Shown one piece after another: positions 1-9,297 of a stretch of DNA of 64,000 bases. This stretch comes from Marinobacter sp. LA51. Its GTDB lineage: Bacteria > Pseudomonadota > Gammaproteobacteria > Pseudomonadales > Oleiphilaceae. The notes beneath the pieces are model-generated. The model did not search any database. It was not told where the DNA came from and saw nothing but the letters and a program-made list of their open reading frames with translations. A program made the translations under genes and the position numbers. The stretch covers positions 1,116,001-1,180,000 of the forward strand of contig NZ_AP028070.1 in the NCBI RefSeq assembly GCF_030297175.1, read 5' to 3'. Positions within the stretch are counted from its first letter, which is position 1. Each line of letters starts with the position of its first letter.

Positions 1-2624
1 TCAAGCAGTTTGTCACCGGCCTTGGCGCCGTAGGTAGAGTTAATGACGCTGAACTCGTCGATATCGAGAACCACAAGTGCCCCGTTACCATCAGCGATCG
101 CACCTCGGGCTAGCACCGCGGACACCAGTTTTTCGAAGTCATGGCGACGCATGCATTTAGTCAGGGCGTCGTGCGTTGCCTCGAAATTGAGCCGGCGATA
201 AACGTCCTGAACCATGTTGAACAGGCTCTGGTCGACAAAGGGAATATCGCCTTCTTCAATCAGGGACGCGGTTCCCAGGCGCAGCTTTTGCACAAACTCC
301 TGAAAATCAAAGCTGATTTCACTCATGCCCGTGGGCGACAGGAAAACAAAGCGCAGCACATCTTCACCGCCCCACACCAGTCGTAGTTTGCGGGTTTCGC
401 CGGAGTCCAGTGTGATCTCGACCCAGTCGCCGACGGTCAGTTCACGAGCCCGTTTGGCCCAGCGGTCAGTCTTTGCTTCGGACGGCTCCGGCTCGGGTTT
501 CGGCTTTTCGCCATAAACCTCCAGGTATGCGGTGGTGATGCTTTTCTGTCGCTGAAGTTGTCCGGTTAGCTCAGTCATCAATGACTGGAAACGCGCAATG
601 TCGCCAACGGTACGAAGCTCTCGGTCAATGAACCTCAGAACATTGGCGCTCTCCAGCTCCCGCTCGAATGCCAGCTCATCATCTGGTGCATCCAGAGAGT
701 CCGGGGTGAGCCAGCTCTTCAGGAGCTTCACAACTTCCAGCAACTCACCGTAGTAATGACTGCCCGGGCCCTCCCGCAGGAGTGCGAGCACCATCAGCTG
801 TTCCCACCCGGCCGCAAGTAATGTCAGCAGTACCGTTGGAATCTCCTGGCCGCCGACAATGGTATTGAGTTCCTGCTGTACCAGATTGCGGGTCTTTTTG
901 AGCCGCTCTTTACCTTCCAGTGTCTTGGCGAGCCGTTCGGAATTCCTCACGAAGGACTGGTCCTGCCGCTCAACCAGGGTTTTGAGCTTGCCGTTAAGAA
1001 GCTGGAGCTGTTCGGAATCCAGGTTCTCGGCGTTGATGAGGTCTTCAATGATGCCGGAGACGGTGGTCTCCAGATTTTTGGTGGACGCGCGTTCAGCCAG
1101 ACACAGTCGCATGAGGTCGTTCAGGATTTCGCGCGCGGGATGGTCCTCGTCATTGAGGAACTCGGGGGTATCGAGCAATGCCTCAAAAACCGGGAGCTTC
1201 AACTGCTCCAACTTGTCCCGCAATCCGCCCGAAATTCGCTGCTGGGTTTGCAGTGGCGCGAACAGCTGATCCACAAGGCTGGCCTTTGCCAGCGTCGGCT
1301 CATCAACCGAGTTGCCAAAATCCGGATCCGCCTCTGCCAGCTCCCTTAGGGCCTGGCTGAGCTCTGGTTGTGAGGTCTGCAGTTTCTCAAGCAAGTCAGA
1401 CCGTCTCGGTTTTAGGTCGGCGCAGAACTGAGGGCTTGATTGCTGCCAGCCGACCAGATCGGCATCGCCTCCGTGTGCAAGTCCCATCAGCCGGAACAGC
1501 GACTGGTCCGGGGTGTGGGCTTGATGGTGATCGGGTTGCGAGGGGGCAAAATGTTCGTCGGTATCAAACTCGGTGTCGTCTTCGGCCGTGTCCGCCGCCC
1601 GTTCGGTCTCGACACTGCTGGCTCCCCGTGCCGACCAGTTTGGTGGCAGTTGTGCAAAGCCGATGGTATTTAATCCGTTGTGGGCGCAGTCATCTATGAG
1701 GGCTCTCATAGAGGGCGCCCACACCTCCCGCAGCGACGATTCGAATGCGGAATAGATGGTGTGGCGGTGTTCGTTGGCGATGCCCAGACGATCGATTGCG
1801 TACTGCAGGCACGTGCACAGGGCGCCAGGAGTAAGTGGATTGTTGGACTCGGTAATGTCCTTACGGAAGATCTGATTCAGTAGTTGGTGCAGAGCAAACA
1901 GGATGTCGGATTGCTCGCCCGCCAGTCGCGCGGCAACGGTCTGAAGGTCCAGCCAGTCCTCGAATGCTTGCTGTTGAAGGACGTGAAGTTCCGCCCCTTG
2001 TCCCTGCTCGCCACGGTTGTCGGATATTTTCGTGTTGTTGCCAGTGAATCTCGCCTCGAAATCCTGGCAGATCTGGGGCTGGCGGCTGGCAAAAATAAAC
2101 CGCATGTCCTTTAGACGGGTGATTTCCCGCATCTCCGCGGCATTTTCGAGTTCTTGCTCGATCATTTTCCCGGCGGTATCCAGGAAGTCGGGCAGCAATC
2201 GCTCAAGCAGGTGTATGGCGTGTTGCTGGTAAAGACGTTTCAGGCCATCCATTGAGGCCTTGTCCGCAAGCACATATCGCCGACCTATTACCTCATGCGG
2301 CGCGTTGAGGTTGGCAAGCACGCTGGCGGAGGGCTTGGCCGTCAGAACAAGCGTTTTACCCGCGCTGGCGCGCAGAATGCCCCTTAAATGCAGCCGGGAA
2401 TCCAGGCCGCCGCTTCCAAGGATGTGCAAATCAACCTTGCCAGGATCGCCCGAGGCAAAGCGGCTGATCACTGCAGGGGAGGTCAGTTGACTGATATAGA
2501 GCAGAGCCGTGTCGCCCTCCACCTCAATGCGAGAGACAACGCAACCACAGGGATTCAGTGCCGGGCAGACGAGAAGTGCATCCTGCAGGAGCTTCGTACT
2601 TTTTACCCTTCGGGCTGAGATCAT
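1..2624 (-). CDS. DUF1631 family protein with C-terminal GGDEF domain (3' end outside window)
   Basis: Partial gene, open to the left window edge; about 874 residues are visible. The start is the ATG at 2624, preceded by an AGGAAGG ribosome binding site. Residues 1-105 form a small beta-rich domain, followed by a long helical region. Around residue 720-760 lies the strand-rich stretch typical of the end of DUF1631 (LTVGDWVEITL, then KLRLVW). From about residue 815 a diguanylate cyclase-type domain begins (HDALTKC motif, then DIDEFSVINSTYG at 854). The GGDEF signature itself, and any EAL domain, lie beyond the edge, so cyclase or phosphodiesterase activity cannot be decided. In this family the protein is a cytoplasmic c-di-GMP signalling component. 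It is transcribed away from the monooxygenase-like gene at 2744. Confidence 0.85.
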   Translation of the reverse strand, partial: MISARRVKSTKLLQDALLVCPALNPCGCVVSRIEVEGDTALLYISQLTSPAVISRFASGDPGKVDLHILGSGGLDSRLHLRGILRASAGKTLVLTAKPSASVLANLNAPHEVIGRRYVLADKASMDGLKRLYQQHAIHLLERLLPDFLDTAGKMIEQELENAAEMREITRLKDMRFIFASRQPQICQDFEARFTGNNTKISDNRGEQGQGAELHVLQQQAFEDWLDLQTVAARLAGEQSDILFALHQLLNQIFRKDITESNNPLTPGALCTCLQYAIDRLGIANEHRHTIYSAFESSLREVWAPSMRALIDDCAHNGLNTIGFAQLPPNWSARGASSVETERAADTAEDDTEFDTDEHFAPSQPDHHQAHTPDQSLFRLMGLAHGGDADLVGWQQSSPQFCADLKPRRSDLLEKLQTSQPELSQALRELAEADPDFGNSVDEPTLAKASLVDQLFAPLQTQQRISGGLRDKLEQLKLPVFEALLDTPEFLNDEDHPAREILNDLMRLCLAERASTKNLETTVSGIIEDLINAENLDSEQLQLLNGKLKTLVERQDQSFVRNSERLAKTLEGKERLKKTRNLVQQELNTIVGGQEIPTVLLTLLAAGWEQLMVLALLREGPGSHYYGELLEVVKLLKSWLTPDSLDAPDDELAFERELESANVLRFIDRELRTVGDIARFQSLMTELTGQLQRQKSITTAYLEVYGEKPKPEPEPSEAKTDRWAKRARELTVGDWVEITLDSGETRKLRLVWGGEDVLRFVFLSPTGMSEISFDFQEFVQKLRLGTASLIEEGDIPFVDQSLFNMVQDVYRRLNFEATHDALTKCMRRHDFEKLVSAVLARGAIADGNGALVVLDIDEFSVINSTYGAKAGDKLL

Positions 2625-2743
2625 TACCGCCTTCCTGAGCAGCGATGCGTCGGAACATACGAGTGTGAACTTGTTTTCAGATTAATGGCATAGTCGCAGA
2701 ATGCAAAACATAAATGCCGCTCAAGTACATTCTGGAGGACGCC

Positions 2744-3064
2744 ATGAAGTTTATTTTCGAGGTCCGCATGAAAGATGGGCACGCGTCGGAGGAATACGCT
2801 GAGGCTTGGGTACGAGCCAGCGAAATCATCCAGCAGGCCCCTGGTGCCCGGGGCACTGAACTGCACCGCAAGATTGGCGATCCCGATACCATGATCGCAA
2901 TCGCTCGCTGGGACAGTAAAGAGGCCAGAGATGCCATGGAGTCGAAACATAATTCCAGCGTAGCTGAGATTATTCGAAGCGTCGCACCGTTCGTGGAAAT
3001 CACGCCGCTGGGTGAGTTTGAGGAGCCTGAGTGGGTGGTTCAGCCTCCGAGTGAAGGCCATTAA
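2744..3064 (+). CDS. Antibiotic biosynthesis monooxygenase (ABM) fold protein
   Basis: A 106-residue protein with the ferredoxin-like alpha/beta pattern of ABM-domain proteins: an N-terminal strand (KFIFEVRMKDG), a helix holding EEYAEAWVRASEIIQQ, a GTELHRKIGDPDTMIAIARWDS strand-turn-strand part and a C-terminal helix leading to FVEITPLGEF. Members are small dimeric cytoplasmic proteins acting as cofactor-free oxygenases or haem-degrading enzymes, but many have no known substrate, and nothing here fixes one. The ATG at 2744 was chosen because GGAGG sits just before it; an in-frame ATG at 2714 has no such site. It is a single gene, divergent from the DUF1631 gene and followed by an unrelated lipoprotein gene. 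Confidence 0.7.
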   Translation: MKFIFEVRMKDGHASEEYAEAWVRASEIIQQAPGARGTELHRKIGDPDTMIAIARWDSKEARDAMESKHNSSVAEIIRSVAPFVEITPLGEFEEPEWVVQPPSEGH

Positions 3065-3187
3065 CAATTACTGACGCTGAATTTGCCGTTCAGTTTGGCG
3101 ACATGTTTAGAGCTGGTGCTGCGTCACGAAATTCCCATTTACATATCGTTACACTGCCTCAAAACCAATTCAGGGCTGGGGGTTATC

Positions 3188-5173
3188 GTGTCTTTAAAGG
3201 GACTTATCGTCGGGTTGTTGTGCGCTGTTTCGATTGTTGGTTGTGGCGGGAGCAGTGATGGCGGTTCCGGCTCTTCGGCACAGACGAAGGGAAGTACATC
3301 CGATGTCGAGGTAAAAACCGGTTACTTCGTTGATGCACCCGTTTTTGGCCTGAGGTACCGAACCAATTCTCGTGCCGGAACTACCGATGAGCTTGGCCGG
3401 TTTGACTACCTACCCGGTGAAAGAGTCGTTTTCAGTATTGGCGGAACCGTATTGGGCTCGGCGGAAGCCGGCGACATCATGACACCAGGCAGCCTGGACG
3501 ATACCGGTCAGTGGGACGGCCCTCAGGCCATCAACATTGCACGGCTCCTGATCACATTGGATGCAGACCAGAATCCGCTCAATGGCATTCAAATAACTGA
3601 CGAAATGCATACCGTGTTCAGTGATCTGGAGTTCGATCTGTCCCAGGACTCCGAGAGGCTCGGTGCGTCCAGCGCCCTTCAGCGCGCCATGCAAGAGGCT
3701 GGCAGGGTCGGCCTGGTCAGCGTCTTCGCAGCCCGAAACCATCTCGCGTATGTTGCCCAGCGCCTGCCGGAGCAGCCCACCGAAGCCGACATCATCAACT
3801 TGATCGACACTGGCCCGAACTATACCGGTCGCCAGACCCCGATGACGGCGACACCCGACAACCTCCGTAAGGCGGCGCAGGTGTTCTGGGCGGACCCGAA
3901 GGATATCGCCCCGGATCTCCACTGGCTTTCTCGAACATTCGATCCGGTACTGCTGCGAGAAATGATCGATCGCGATCTGCGCGGCGAGGTGCAGCCCTAT
4001 GGTGTCCGGTTGTACGGGGATATAGCCGTTAATACGGAAGGAGAGTTCGAGTCAGCCAACCTGCTTGTCTCGCTTGATGGGTACTCGAATGACCAATGGG
4101 TGTACAGAGGTGCCATTTATGCACAGGTGTCCCATGACCCTGAGTTGAAACTAACGCATGTACCCACAGGCGAGATAGAGGACGATGAGATCGAACTGAA
4201 CGCTTACGAGTACGCTCTTTTCTTCGACAATCTCCAAGTGAGTGCCAAGTATAAAAAATGTAAAAATTCTGGCTCAGCGCAATGCATCGAGGCTGATTTA
4301 GAAGAAAGTAGCAAGGATGATACGGTTGTTCTCGGTATTCATGGAGGCATCAACATTATCCGGGCACTGGATAATCCTTTTCAGACATATTCGCTTATGG
4401 ATCTGACCCTGCGAAAACTTAATTCGGAGGAGTTCGTTCACCTTGTCGCTGAAGCTCCTCATTGGTATTCGGAGCACGGAGAGGCGCTGCCGGAGGATTT
4501 GGCTGCAGGCACCCAATTGTCGGGTACCCTGAATGTGATGCATTGGGAACTAGGTGCCTACAGCATTAATGGAACGGTAAGCGCGAAGACCCAAAACGGT
4601 CCGGTTTCTTATGCGCATTTCAATTTTTCCCGTGCAGACGGCTCCAAGTTTGGTGAACTCAGAACGATTCCACTTCCATCGATTGTTGCATTGGAGGAGC
4701 GTGTTCGTTCCGAGGTTTTCACTCCGTCGGGGATCCCATCTGGCGAGTTCGATGTATACCGGTTAGAAACGCCTTTAACTGGCGAGGAGAAATTAACTGA
4801 AGCATCGCCGGTTTGGGCGTTCGATACTATTCGCTACGAAATTGTTGGCGATACGACGGATCCGACAATTCCCGTTGAGGTAGTTCTGAAGAATCCCCCG
4901 TTTCCGATAGACCCAGATGGGGATCCGGTTATTGACTGGGAGTTTAGCTGGATTGTGAATGGAAAGAAGGCCTATGCCAGTTTCGACGAGTTTGGAACTT
5001 CACGGCTTCCATTGGTGCTTGGGCTTCAATCCACCGCGACCACCGTCTGCATTCGCAATCGCACCACCTACGAAGATACGGTGATGGATATCGCGCTCGG
5101 CATTGACCTGACCAGAGAGACGGGCGTTGAGCACACGGTCAATTTCGAGGATGCAGTCTGCGATAGCCTCTGA
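3188..5173 (+). CDS. Large secreted lipoprotein of unknown function
   Basis: A 661-residue protein. The GTG at 3188 was chosen because it places a lipoprotein signal directly at the N-terminus: a charged start, a hydrophobic stretch and a lipobox ending IVGC with the lipidated Cys at residue 19, then a Gly/Ser-rich linker. The reading frame stays open upstream to 3083, but that part has no signal character. After the linker comes a segment beginning KTGYFVDAPVFGLRY and containing DELGRFDYLPGE, which resembles the beta-sandwich module found at the start of many marine gammaproteobacterial surface lipoproteins. Near the C-terminus PIDPDGDPVIDW resembles an Asp-rich cation-binding loop. I recognise no catalytic motif. 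Codon use in the second half is more AT-rich than in neighbouring genes. Confidence 0.75.
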   Translation: MSLKGLIVGLLCAVSIVGCGGSSDGGSGSSAQTKGSTSDVEVKTGYFVDAPVFGLRYRTNSRAGTTDELGRFDYLPGERVVFSIGGTVLGSAEAGDIMTPGSLDDTGQWDGPQAINIARLLITLDADQNPLNGIQITDEMHTVFSDLEFDLSQDSERLGASSALQRAMQEAGRVGLVSVFAARNHLAYVAQRLPEQPTEADIINLIDTGPNYTGRQTPMTATPDNLRKAAQVFWADPKDIAPDLHWLSRTFDPVLLREMIDRDLRGEVQPYGVRLYGDIAVNTEGEFESANLLVSLDGYSNDQWVYRGAIYAQVSHDPELKLTHVPTGEIEDDEIELNAYEYALFFDNLQVSAKYKKCKNSGSAQCIEADLEESSKDDTVVLGIHGGINIIRALDNPFQTYSLMDLTLRKLNSEEFVHLVAEAPHWYSEHGEALPEDLAAGTQLSGTLNVMHWELGAYSINGTVSAKTQNGPVSYAHFNFSRADGSKFGELRTIPLPSIVALEERVRSEVFTPSGIPSGEFDVYRLETPLTGEEKLTEASPVWAFDTIRYEIVGDTTDPTIPVEVVLKNPPFPIDPDGDPVIDWEFSWIVNGKKAYASFDEFGTSRLPLVLGLQSTATTVCIRNRTTYEDTVMDIALGIDLTRETGVEHTVNFEDAVCDSL

Positions 5174-5198
5174 GAAAGCCATCCAAAAGAAAGCTAAG

Positions 5199-5256
5199 CC
5201 CTTATTAGGTTGGGGAATTGCCTGCTATCTTAGGAGACAACACTAACCAATAAGGG
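5199..5256 (+). promoter_or_regulatory. Inverted repeat that could hide the ribosome binding site of the channel gene
   Basis: The left arm CCCTTATTAGGTT (5199-5211) pairs with AACCAATAAGGG (5245-5256) over 12 bp with one bulged base and a loop of about 33 nt. The right arm contains AAGGG, six bases before the ATG at 5263, which is the best Shine-Dalgarno sequence for the MscS gene. Folding of the transcript would therefore occlude it. Whether it acts as an RNA switch or as a protein operator is inference. Confidence 0.4.
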
Positions 5257-5262
5257 CGACCA

Positions 5263-6345
5263 ATGTTGGAATCCGTAGAAGCAGGCTTGCGTGCCTGGCT
5301 GGTACCTGCGCTATCGGCCGCGGTGTCTGTGCTGCTTGCTTACATTGGATTCCGCCTGGCGCTCGGTTTGTTTCACCGACTCACCCGGCGCAAGGCGGTT
5401 CCCCGGCTCTTTCTCGATGCCTCGGCCCGGGCTCTGGGTTTTGTGGTCTGCCTGCTCGTGCTCAATGGCGTGCTGGAAGCGGCACCCTCCGACCTGCGCT
5501 TCCTGCCTGAGTTCCAGCACCTCGCAACTCTGCTGTTGATCCTGTCTGTCACCTGGGCCCTGGTGCGCTGTACCTCGGCCATCGGCGAGGTCATCGTCAC
5601 CCTCAATCCGGTCCTCGAAAATGAATGGAAACGGGCCAGGAAAGTAGAGACCCAAACCCGGTTCCTGGTTCGGGGCCTGAATATCCTGATTGTGATTCTC
5701 GGCCTGGGTGCCGCCCTTATGACCTTTGAGTCAGTGCAGCACGTGGGCGGCAGTCTGCTGGCGTCAGCCGGTGTCGGCGGTATCATTCTGGGGTTTGCTG
5801 CCCGCCCGGTGCTGGGCAACCTGTTGGCGGGGATGCAGATTGCGCTGACCCAACCCTTCCGGATTGACGATGTGCTGAACGTTCAGGGCGAGTGGTGCTG
5901 GGTTGAGGAAGTGACTGCAACTTATGTGGTGTTGAGAGTCTGGGATCTGCGACGGTTGATCGTGCCGTTGCAGTGGTTCATCGAAAACCCGTTCCAGAAC
6001 TGGTCAAGAAACGCCGCCGATCTGCTGGGCACCGTGTTCCTCCGGGTGGATTACACCATGCCGTTGTTTCCGTTGCGGGAAGAGTTTGCCCGCCTTTTAA
6101 GGCAAGCGCCCCAGTGGGATGGCAAGACTGAAACCGTTCAGGTGACTGATTCCGACGACACTACTATCCAGGTCCGGTTTCTGATGAGTGCGCCCGACTC
6201 CAGTCAGACCTGGGACTTGCGCTGCGCTGTGCGCGAGGGGCTGATTACCTTCATGCAGGAGAACTACCCCGAATACCTGCCCAGGATTCGGGCCCGCATG
6301 CTGGATCCTGAACAGCCCGGGGAGTTGTCACCGCCGCCACGGTGA
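5263..6345 (+). CDS. MscS family mechanosensitive ion channel
   Basis: A 360-residue inner-membrane protein. Four to five hydrophobic segments are visible (about residues 12-34, 48-68, 84-104, 132-152), then a Gly/Ala-rich pore helix (LASAGVGGIILGFAARPVLGNLLAG, about 164-188) and the MscS beta domain (QPFRIDDVLNVQG, then WIVP-like RRLIVPLQWFIENPFQNWS). Family members open under membrane tension to release solutes in hypo-osmotic shock. The pore helix and beta domain fit the family well; the extra N-terminal helices place it among the longer MscS relatives. The last 18 bp overlap the end of the convergent pirin gene. A hairpin-forming leader precedes it. Confidence 0.9.
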   Translation: MLESVEAGLRAWLVPALSAAVSVLLAYIGFRLALGLFHRLTRRKAVPRLFLDASARALGFVVCLLVLNGVLEAAPSDLRFLPEFQHLATLLLILSVTWALVRCTSAIGEVIVTLNPVLENEWKRARKVETQTRFLVRGLNILIVILGLGAALMTFESVQHVGGSLLASAGVGGIILGFAARPVLGNLLAGMQIALTQPFRIDDVLNVQGEWCWVEEVTATYVVLRVWDLRRLIVPLQWFIENPFQNWSRNAADLLGTVFLRVDYTMPLFPLREEFARLLRQAPQWDGKTETVQVTDSDDTTIQVRFLMSAPDSSQTWDLRCAVREGLITFMQENYPEYLPRIRARMLDPEQPGELSPPPR

Positions 6346-7200
6346 GCGTGGCCCTTCCAGGCGTTCGCCGTGCCACTGGGGAATCTCGCCAAAGCGTGAG
6401 CTGCGGGCTTCCCAGTCCTGCTCGGCCTGAACGATTTCCTGTTGGGAGTAACCCACATAATTCCACCACATGACGACGTCCTTCTCTAACGGCTCACCAC
6501 CGATCAACAGCAGGCGAGTGCCCGCCGTGCAGTCGATGGTCAGGGTGTTGAGGTTGGCTCCGAGGTAGGCCAGTTCATCGGCTTCAAAGCGCTCACCTTC
6601 AATGTCGCAGGTTCCGGTCAAAGGCAGGAGGCCGTATTCGAAACCGGGCTCCAGGGTAAGCCTGATGCTCTGGGGCAGTTCACAATCGATGTCCAGGGCC
6701 ATGATAGGTGAGTACTGAAGCGTGTCGGCGGTTCTGGATTCGTACTGCCCGGTTAGCAGGGTCCACGTCGCTCCCTGGTTCTGCCAGCGGGGCAGGGTGG
6801 GGTAATGATCAAAACGTGGCGTGGTGTCGCGTTCTGCTTCCGGGAGCGCAATCCACAATTGCGCCGCATGCAGCGAGCGCTCGCCAAACACGGATTCTTC
6901 GGTGTGGCTGATGCCGTTACCGGCGGTCATCAAATTAACTTCACCCGGGCGGATGGGCTGGCTGGTGCCCAGACTGTCCCGGTGCAGCAGCTCGCCTTCA
7001 ATCATCCAGGTAAAGGTCTGCAAGCCGATGTGGGGGTGGGGGCCTACCCGTAACCCCATCTCGGACTCATCAAACGTGACTGGACCGATGTGGTCCAGGA
7101 AACACCAGGCGCCTATTTGTCGGCGCCCGCGAGTGGGAAGATTCCGGGCAACTGGAATGCCGCCGACTTCCCCGATTCGGGCCTGAAAACGTTGTGTCAT
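6328..7200 (-). CDS. Pirin family protein (bicupin)
   Basis: A 290-residue protein of usual pirin length. The N-terminal cupin has the metal ligands His55 and His57 (GPHPHIG) and His99 and Glu101 (GNGISHTEES), matching the four-residue iron site of pirins. Bacterial pirins are cytoplasmic metalloproteins; some oxidise quercetin, others modulate pyruvate dehydrogenase or act as redox sensors, and the sequence does not say which applies. The ATG at 7200 was chosen over a GTG at 7218 because GAGG lies eight bases before the ATG. The gene ends inside the last codons of the convergent MscS gene, so the two transcripts can interfere. Confidence 0.88.
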   Translation of the reverse strand: MTQRFQARIGEVGGIPVARNLPTRGRRQIGAWCFLDHIGPVTFDESEMGLRVGPHPHIGLQTFTWMIEGELLHRDSLGTSQPIRPGEVNLMTAGNGISHTEESVFGERSLHAAQLWIALPEAERDTTPRFDHYPTLPRWQNQGATWTLLTGQYESRTADTLQYSPIMALDIDCELPQSIRLTLEPGFEYGLLPLTGTCDIEGERFEADELAYLGANLNTLTIDCTAGTRLLLIGGEPLEKDVVMWWNYVGYSQQEIVQAEQDWEARSSRFGEIPQWHGERLEGPRSPWRR

Positions 7201-7404
7201 AAGCTTTGCCTCGCTCACTGTAGCTTCAGCATGATCCTGCCGGGCTGAAACGACAAGTGTCTGGCCAGAGGCAATCCCACTGAACGTTTCAGAAATTTTG
7301 GGCGCCGGGTTGTCGGCTCATGGTTAGCTGGGTAATTATGATAAGCCGCGAGCCTGGTGGGTGTGTCCAGGCGAACAAAATAATAGCAATGAAGGAGTCC
7401 TCTT

Positions 7405-8259
7405 TTGTCTGATCTTGCCACTTATGAAAGTTTCAACGTTGAAGTAAAGAATCAAGTTGCCCACGTTCAGTTCAGTCGCCCGGAAGCGCTGAATTCCATG
7501 AACAAGGCATTCTGGCTGGAACTGCCGAAGTGCATGCAGGATATCGAAGCGAATTCCGACGCGCGGGTCATCGTGATTTCCAGCACTGGCAAACACTTCT
7601 CTGCCGGGATGGACCTGGGCGTGTTCAGCGACCCGAAGGCGGTGCCCATGAGCGGTGATCCCGGCCGCATGGCGGAGAATCTGCGCCGAGTCGTATTGCA
7701 GTTGCAGGACACCCTGACGTCGCTGGAGAAGATCAGACTGCCCGTGCTGGCGGCCATCCACGGTGGCTGTATTGGCGGTGCCCTGGACCTGGTCTGTGCC
7801 GCCGACAGTCGTTACTGCACTGAGGACGCGTATTTCACCATCAAGGAAACCGAGCTGGGAATGACGGCCGATGTCGGTACCTTGCAACGCCTGCCGAAGC
7901 TGATGCCCGAGGGCGTGGTGCGTGAGCTGGCCTACACCGGTCGTAAGTTTTCTGCCCAGGAAGCGCAGGGCCTCGGTTTTGTGAATGCCACCTACGAGAA
8001 CCAGGACGCCATGCTGGATGCCGTCATGGCGATCGCCGGCCAGATTGCCGCCAACTCGCCGCTGGCGGTTACCGGCTGTAAAGAGATGCTCAACTACAGC
8101 CGTGACCATTCCGTGGAGGACAGTCTTCGTTACATGGCAACCTGGCAGGCGGGAATGTTCCGCCCGGGCGATATGATGAAAACCTTCCAGGCCAAGGCCC
8201 AGAAGCATATGCCGGAATACGATGACCTGCTGCCGATGAAGGGCCTGTTCGAGTCCTGA
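7405..8259 (+). CDS. Crotonase family protein, probable delta(3,5)-delta(2,4)-dienoyl-CoA isomerase
   Basis: A 284-residue crotonase-fold enzyme starting at TTG 7405 with AAGGAG upstream. It has the oxyanion-hole motifs HFSAGMDLG (about residue 65) and HGGCIGGALDL (about 118). The segment FTIKETELGMTADVGTLQRLP (about 144-164) carries the paired acidic residues and the ADVGTLQRLP signature typical of ECH1-type dienoyl-CoA isomerases. These enzymes move double bonds during beta-oxidation of unsaturated fatty acids with odd-positioned bonds. A plain enoyl-CoA hydratase is less likely because of that signature. The stop is directly followed by the ATG of the CPBP protease gene, so the two are probably co-transcribed. 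Confidence 0.85.
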   Translation: MSDLATYESFNVEVKNQVAHVQFSRPEALNSMNKAFWLELPKCMQDIEANSDARVIVISSTGKHFSAGMDLGVFSDPKAVPMSGDPGRMAENLRRVVLQLQDTLTSLEKIRLPVLAAIHGGCIGGALDLVCAADSRYCTEDAYFTIKETELGMTADVGTLQRLPKLMPEGVVRELAYTGRKFSAQEAQGLGFVNATYENQDAMLDAVMAIAGQIAANSPLAVTGCKEMLNYSRDHSVEDSLRYMATWQAGMFRPGDMMKTFQAKAQKHMPEYDDLLPMKGLFES

Positions 8260-8856
8260 ATGGCTAAAGGTTCCGGGTCCAAAATGTCCGCTCGGACCGC
8301 TCTGTTGTTTCAGGGCGGAATTGGCGTGGTTGGCTTGATCGCCATTGCGCTGTTCGACATCCCGGTGCAGAACAGTGGCCTGTCCTGGGCGCAGAGCCTG
8401 GGCTGGGGCTGTCTTGGTGCGTTGGGCACCTATGGATTGCTGGTTCTGCTGACCCGCGTGCCCGGGCTTTTCCCGGATAACCTCGAGCGCCAAATGCGCA
8501 ACCTGCACGACTTTGCGGCCAGTTTTGGCTGGCCGACGCTGGTTGCGCTGTCTATTGTCGCTGGGGTTGGCGAGGAGCTGCTGTTTAGGGGGGCGGTGCA
8601 GGGCTGGCTGACACAGAGTATGGGAGCCGTCGCGGCTATTGCCGTTGCCTCGGTGCTGTTTGGCCTGGTGCACTACGTTTCGTTTACCTATTTCCTGGTC
8701 GCAACGGGGCTTGGGCTGCTGCTGGGTATTGCCTACGCGCTGTCAGACAGCCTGGCCCTGGTCATGATCTGGCACGCCATCTACGACGTGATTGCACTGT
8801 TCTGCCTGCTTCGTTTCCCACACTGGTTTGGCGTTAAACCCCGCCCTCATCAGTGA
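8260..8856 (+). CDS. CPBP family intramembrane glutamic endopeptidase
   Basis: A 198-residue membrane protein with about six hydrophobic segments. It shows the three ABI/CPBP motifs: EELLFRG (about residue 107), the FGLVHYVSF helix (about 132) and HAIYD (about 172), which supply the catalytic Glu and His residues of CAAX-type and glutamic intramembrane proteases. Bacterial members are poorly known; roles in peptide processing or immunity to small peptides are reported for some. It begins at the base after the stop of the crotonase gene and ends with a 7-bp overlap into the convergent DUF2721 gene. Confidence 0.85.
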   Translation: MAKGSGSKMSARTALLFQGGIGVVGLIAIALFDIPVQNSGLSWAQSLGWGCLGALGTYGLLVLLTRVPGLFPDNLERQMRNLHDFAASFGWPTLVALSIVAGVGEELLFRGAVQGWLTQSMGAVAAIAVASVLFGLVHYVSFTYFLVATGLGLLLGIAYALSDSLALVMIWHAIYDVIALFCLLRFPHWFGVKPRPHQ

Positions 8857-9266
8857 CCGCTTTCTTTCCCCGCAGTGCCTTTGCGCGCTTCAAAATTGGC
8901 CAGTTCAACGTTGATGGCGTTGGTGGATATCTGTATCTCGTAGAGCGAGTACAGCAGCGACATGGACAACAGCACCAGGCTGATGCCAAAGGCAATAACA
9001 CCCGGCAGCTCGGAGCCCAGAAACAACAGGAACATGGACACGGTGCACAGGAAAAAGCTGAGCACCCCAAAGGCCTGCATTCGCTTGGTCAGGGTAATGC
9101 GTTGACGCAGCATGCTGATCTGTCGGGCGATGAGGGAATGGTCCTCCTCGGTGTCCATCTGTTTCAGCTGCCGAATCAGCTGGGCGAGCACCAGAAAACG
9201 GTTGGTGTAGGCCAGCAGCAAGAGCGAAATGGCTGGAAACAGCAATGCAGGTGTTGTCAGGTCCAC
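8850..9266 (-). CDS. DUF2721 family membrane protein
   Basis: A 138-residue protein with a GTG start at 9266 and AGGA upstream. The pattern matches DUF2721: a hydrophobic N-terminus (LLFPAISLLLLAYTNRFLVLAQLIRQL), a charged middle with RQISMLRQRITLTKRMQ, and two closely spaced membrane helices (about residues 64-105). It ends with a cytoplasmic charged tail. No function is established for the family. It lies 31 bp downstream of the NnrU-like gene on the same strand, so the two may share a transcript. Confidence 0.8.
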   Translation of the reverse strand: MDLTTPALLFPAISLLLLAYTNRFLVLAQLIRQLKQMDTEEDHSLIARQISMLRQRITLTKRMQAFGVLSFFLCTVSMFLLFLGSELPGVIAFGISLVLLSMSLLYSLYEIQISTNAINVELANFEARKGTAGKESGH

Positions 9267-9297
9267 GTTTGGGGTCCTTGTGTTGCTTCAAGCGTTA

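Noticed and set aside
7336..8673. 445-codon minus-strand open frame
   Set aside because: It lies opposite the crotonase and CPBP protease genes, shows no domain, and reads as His/Gln-rich antisense shadow.
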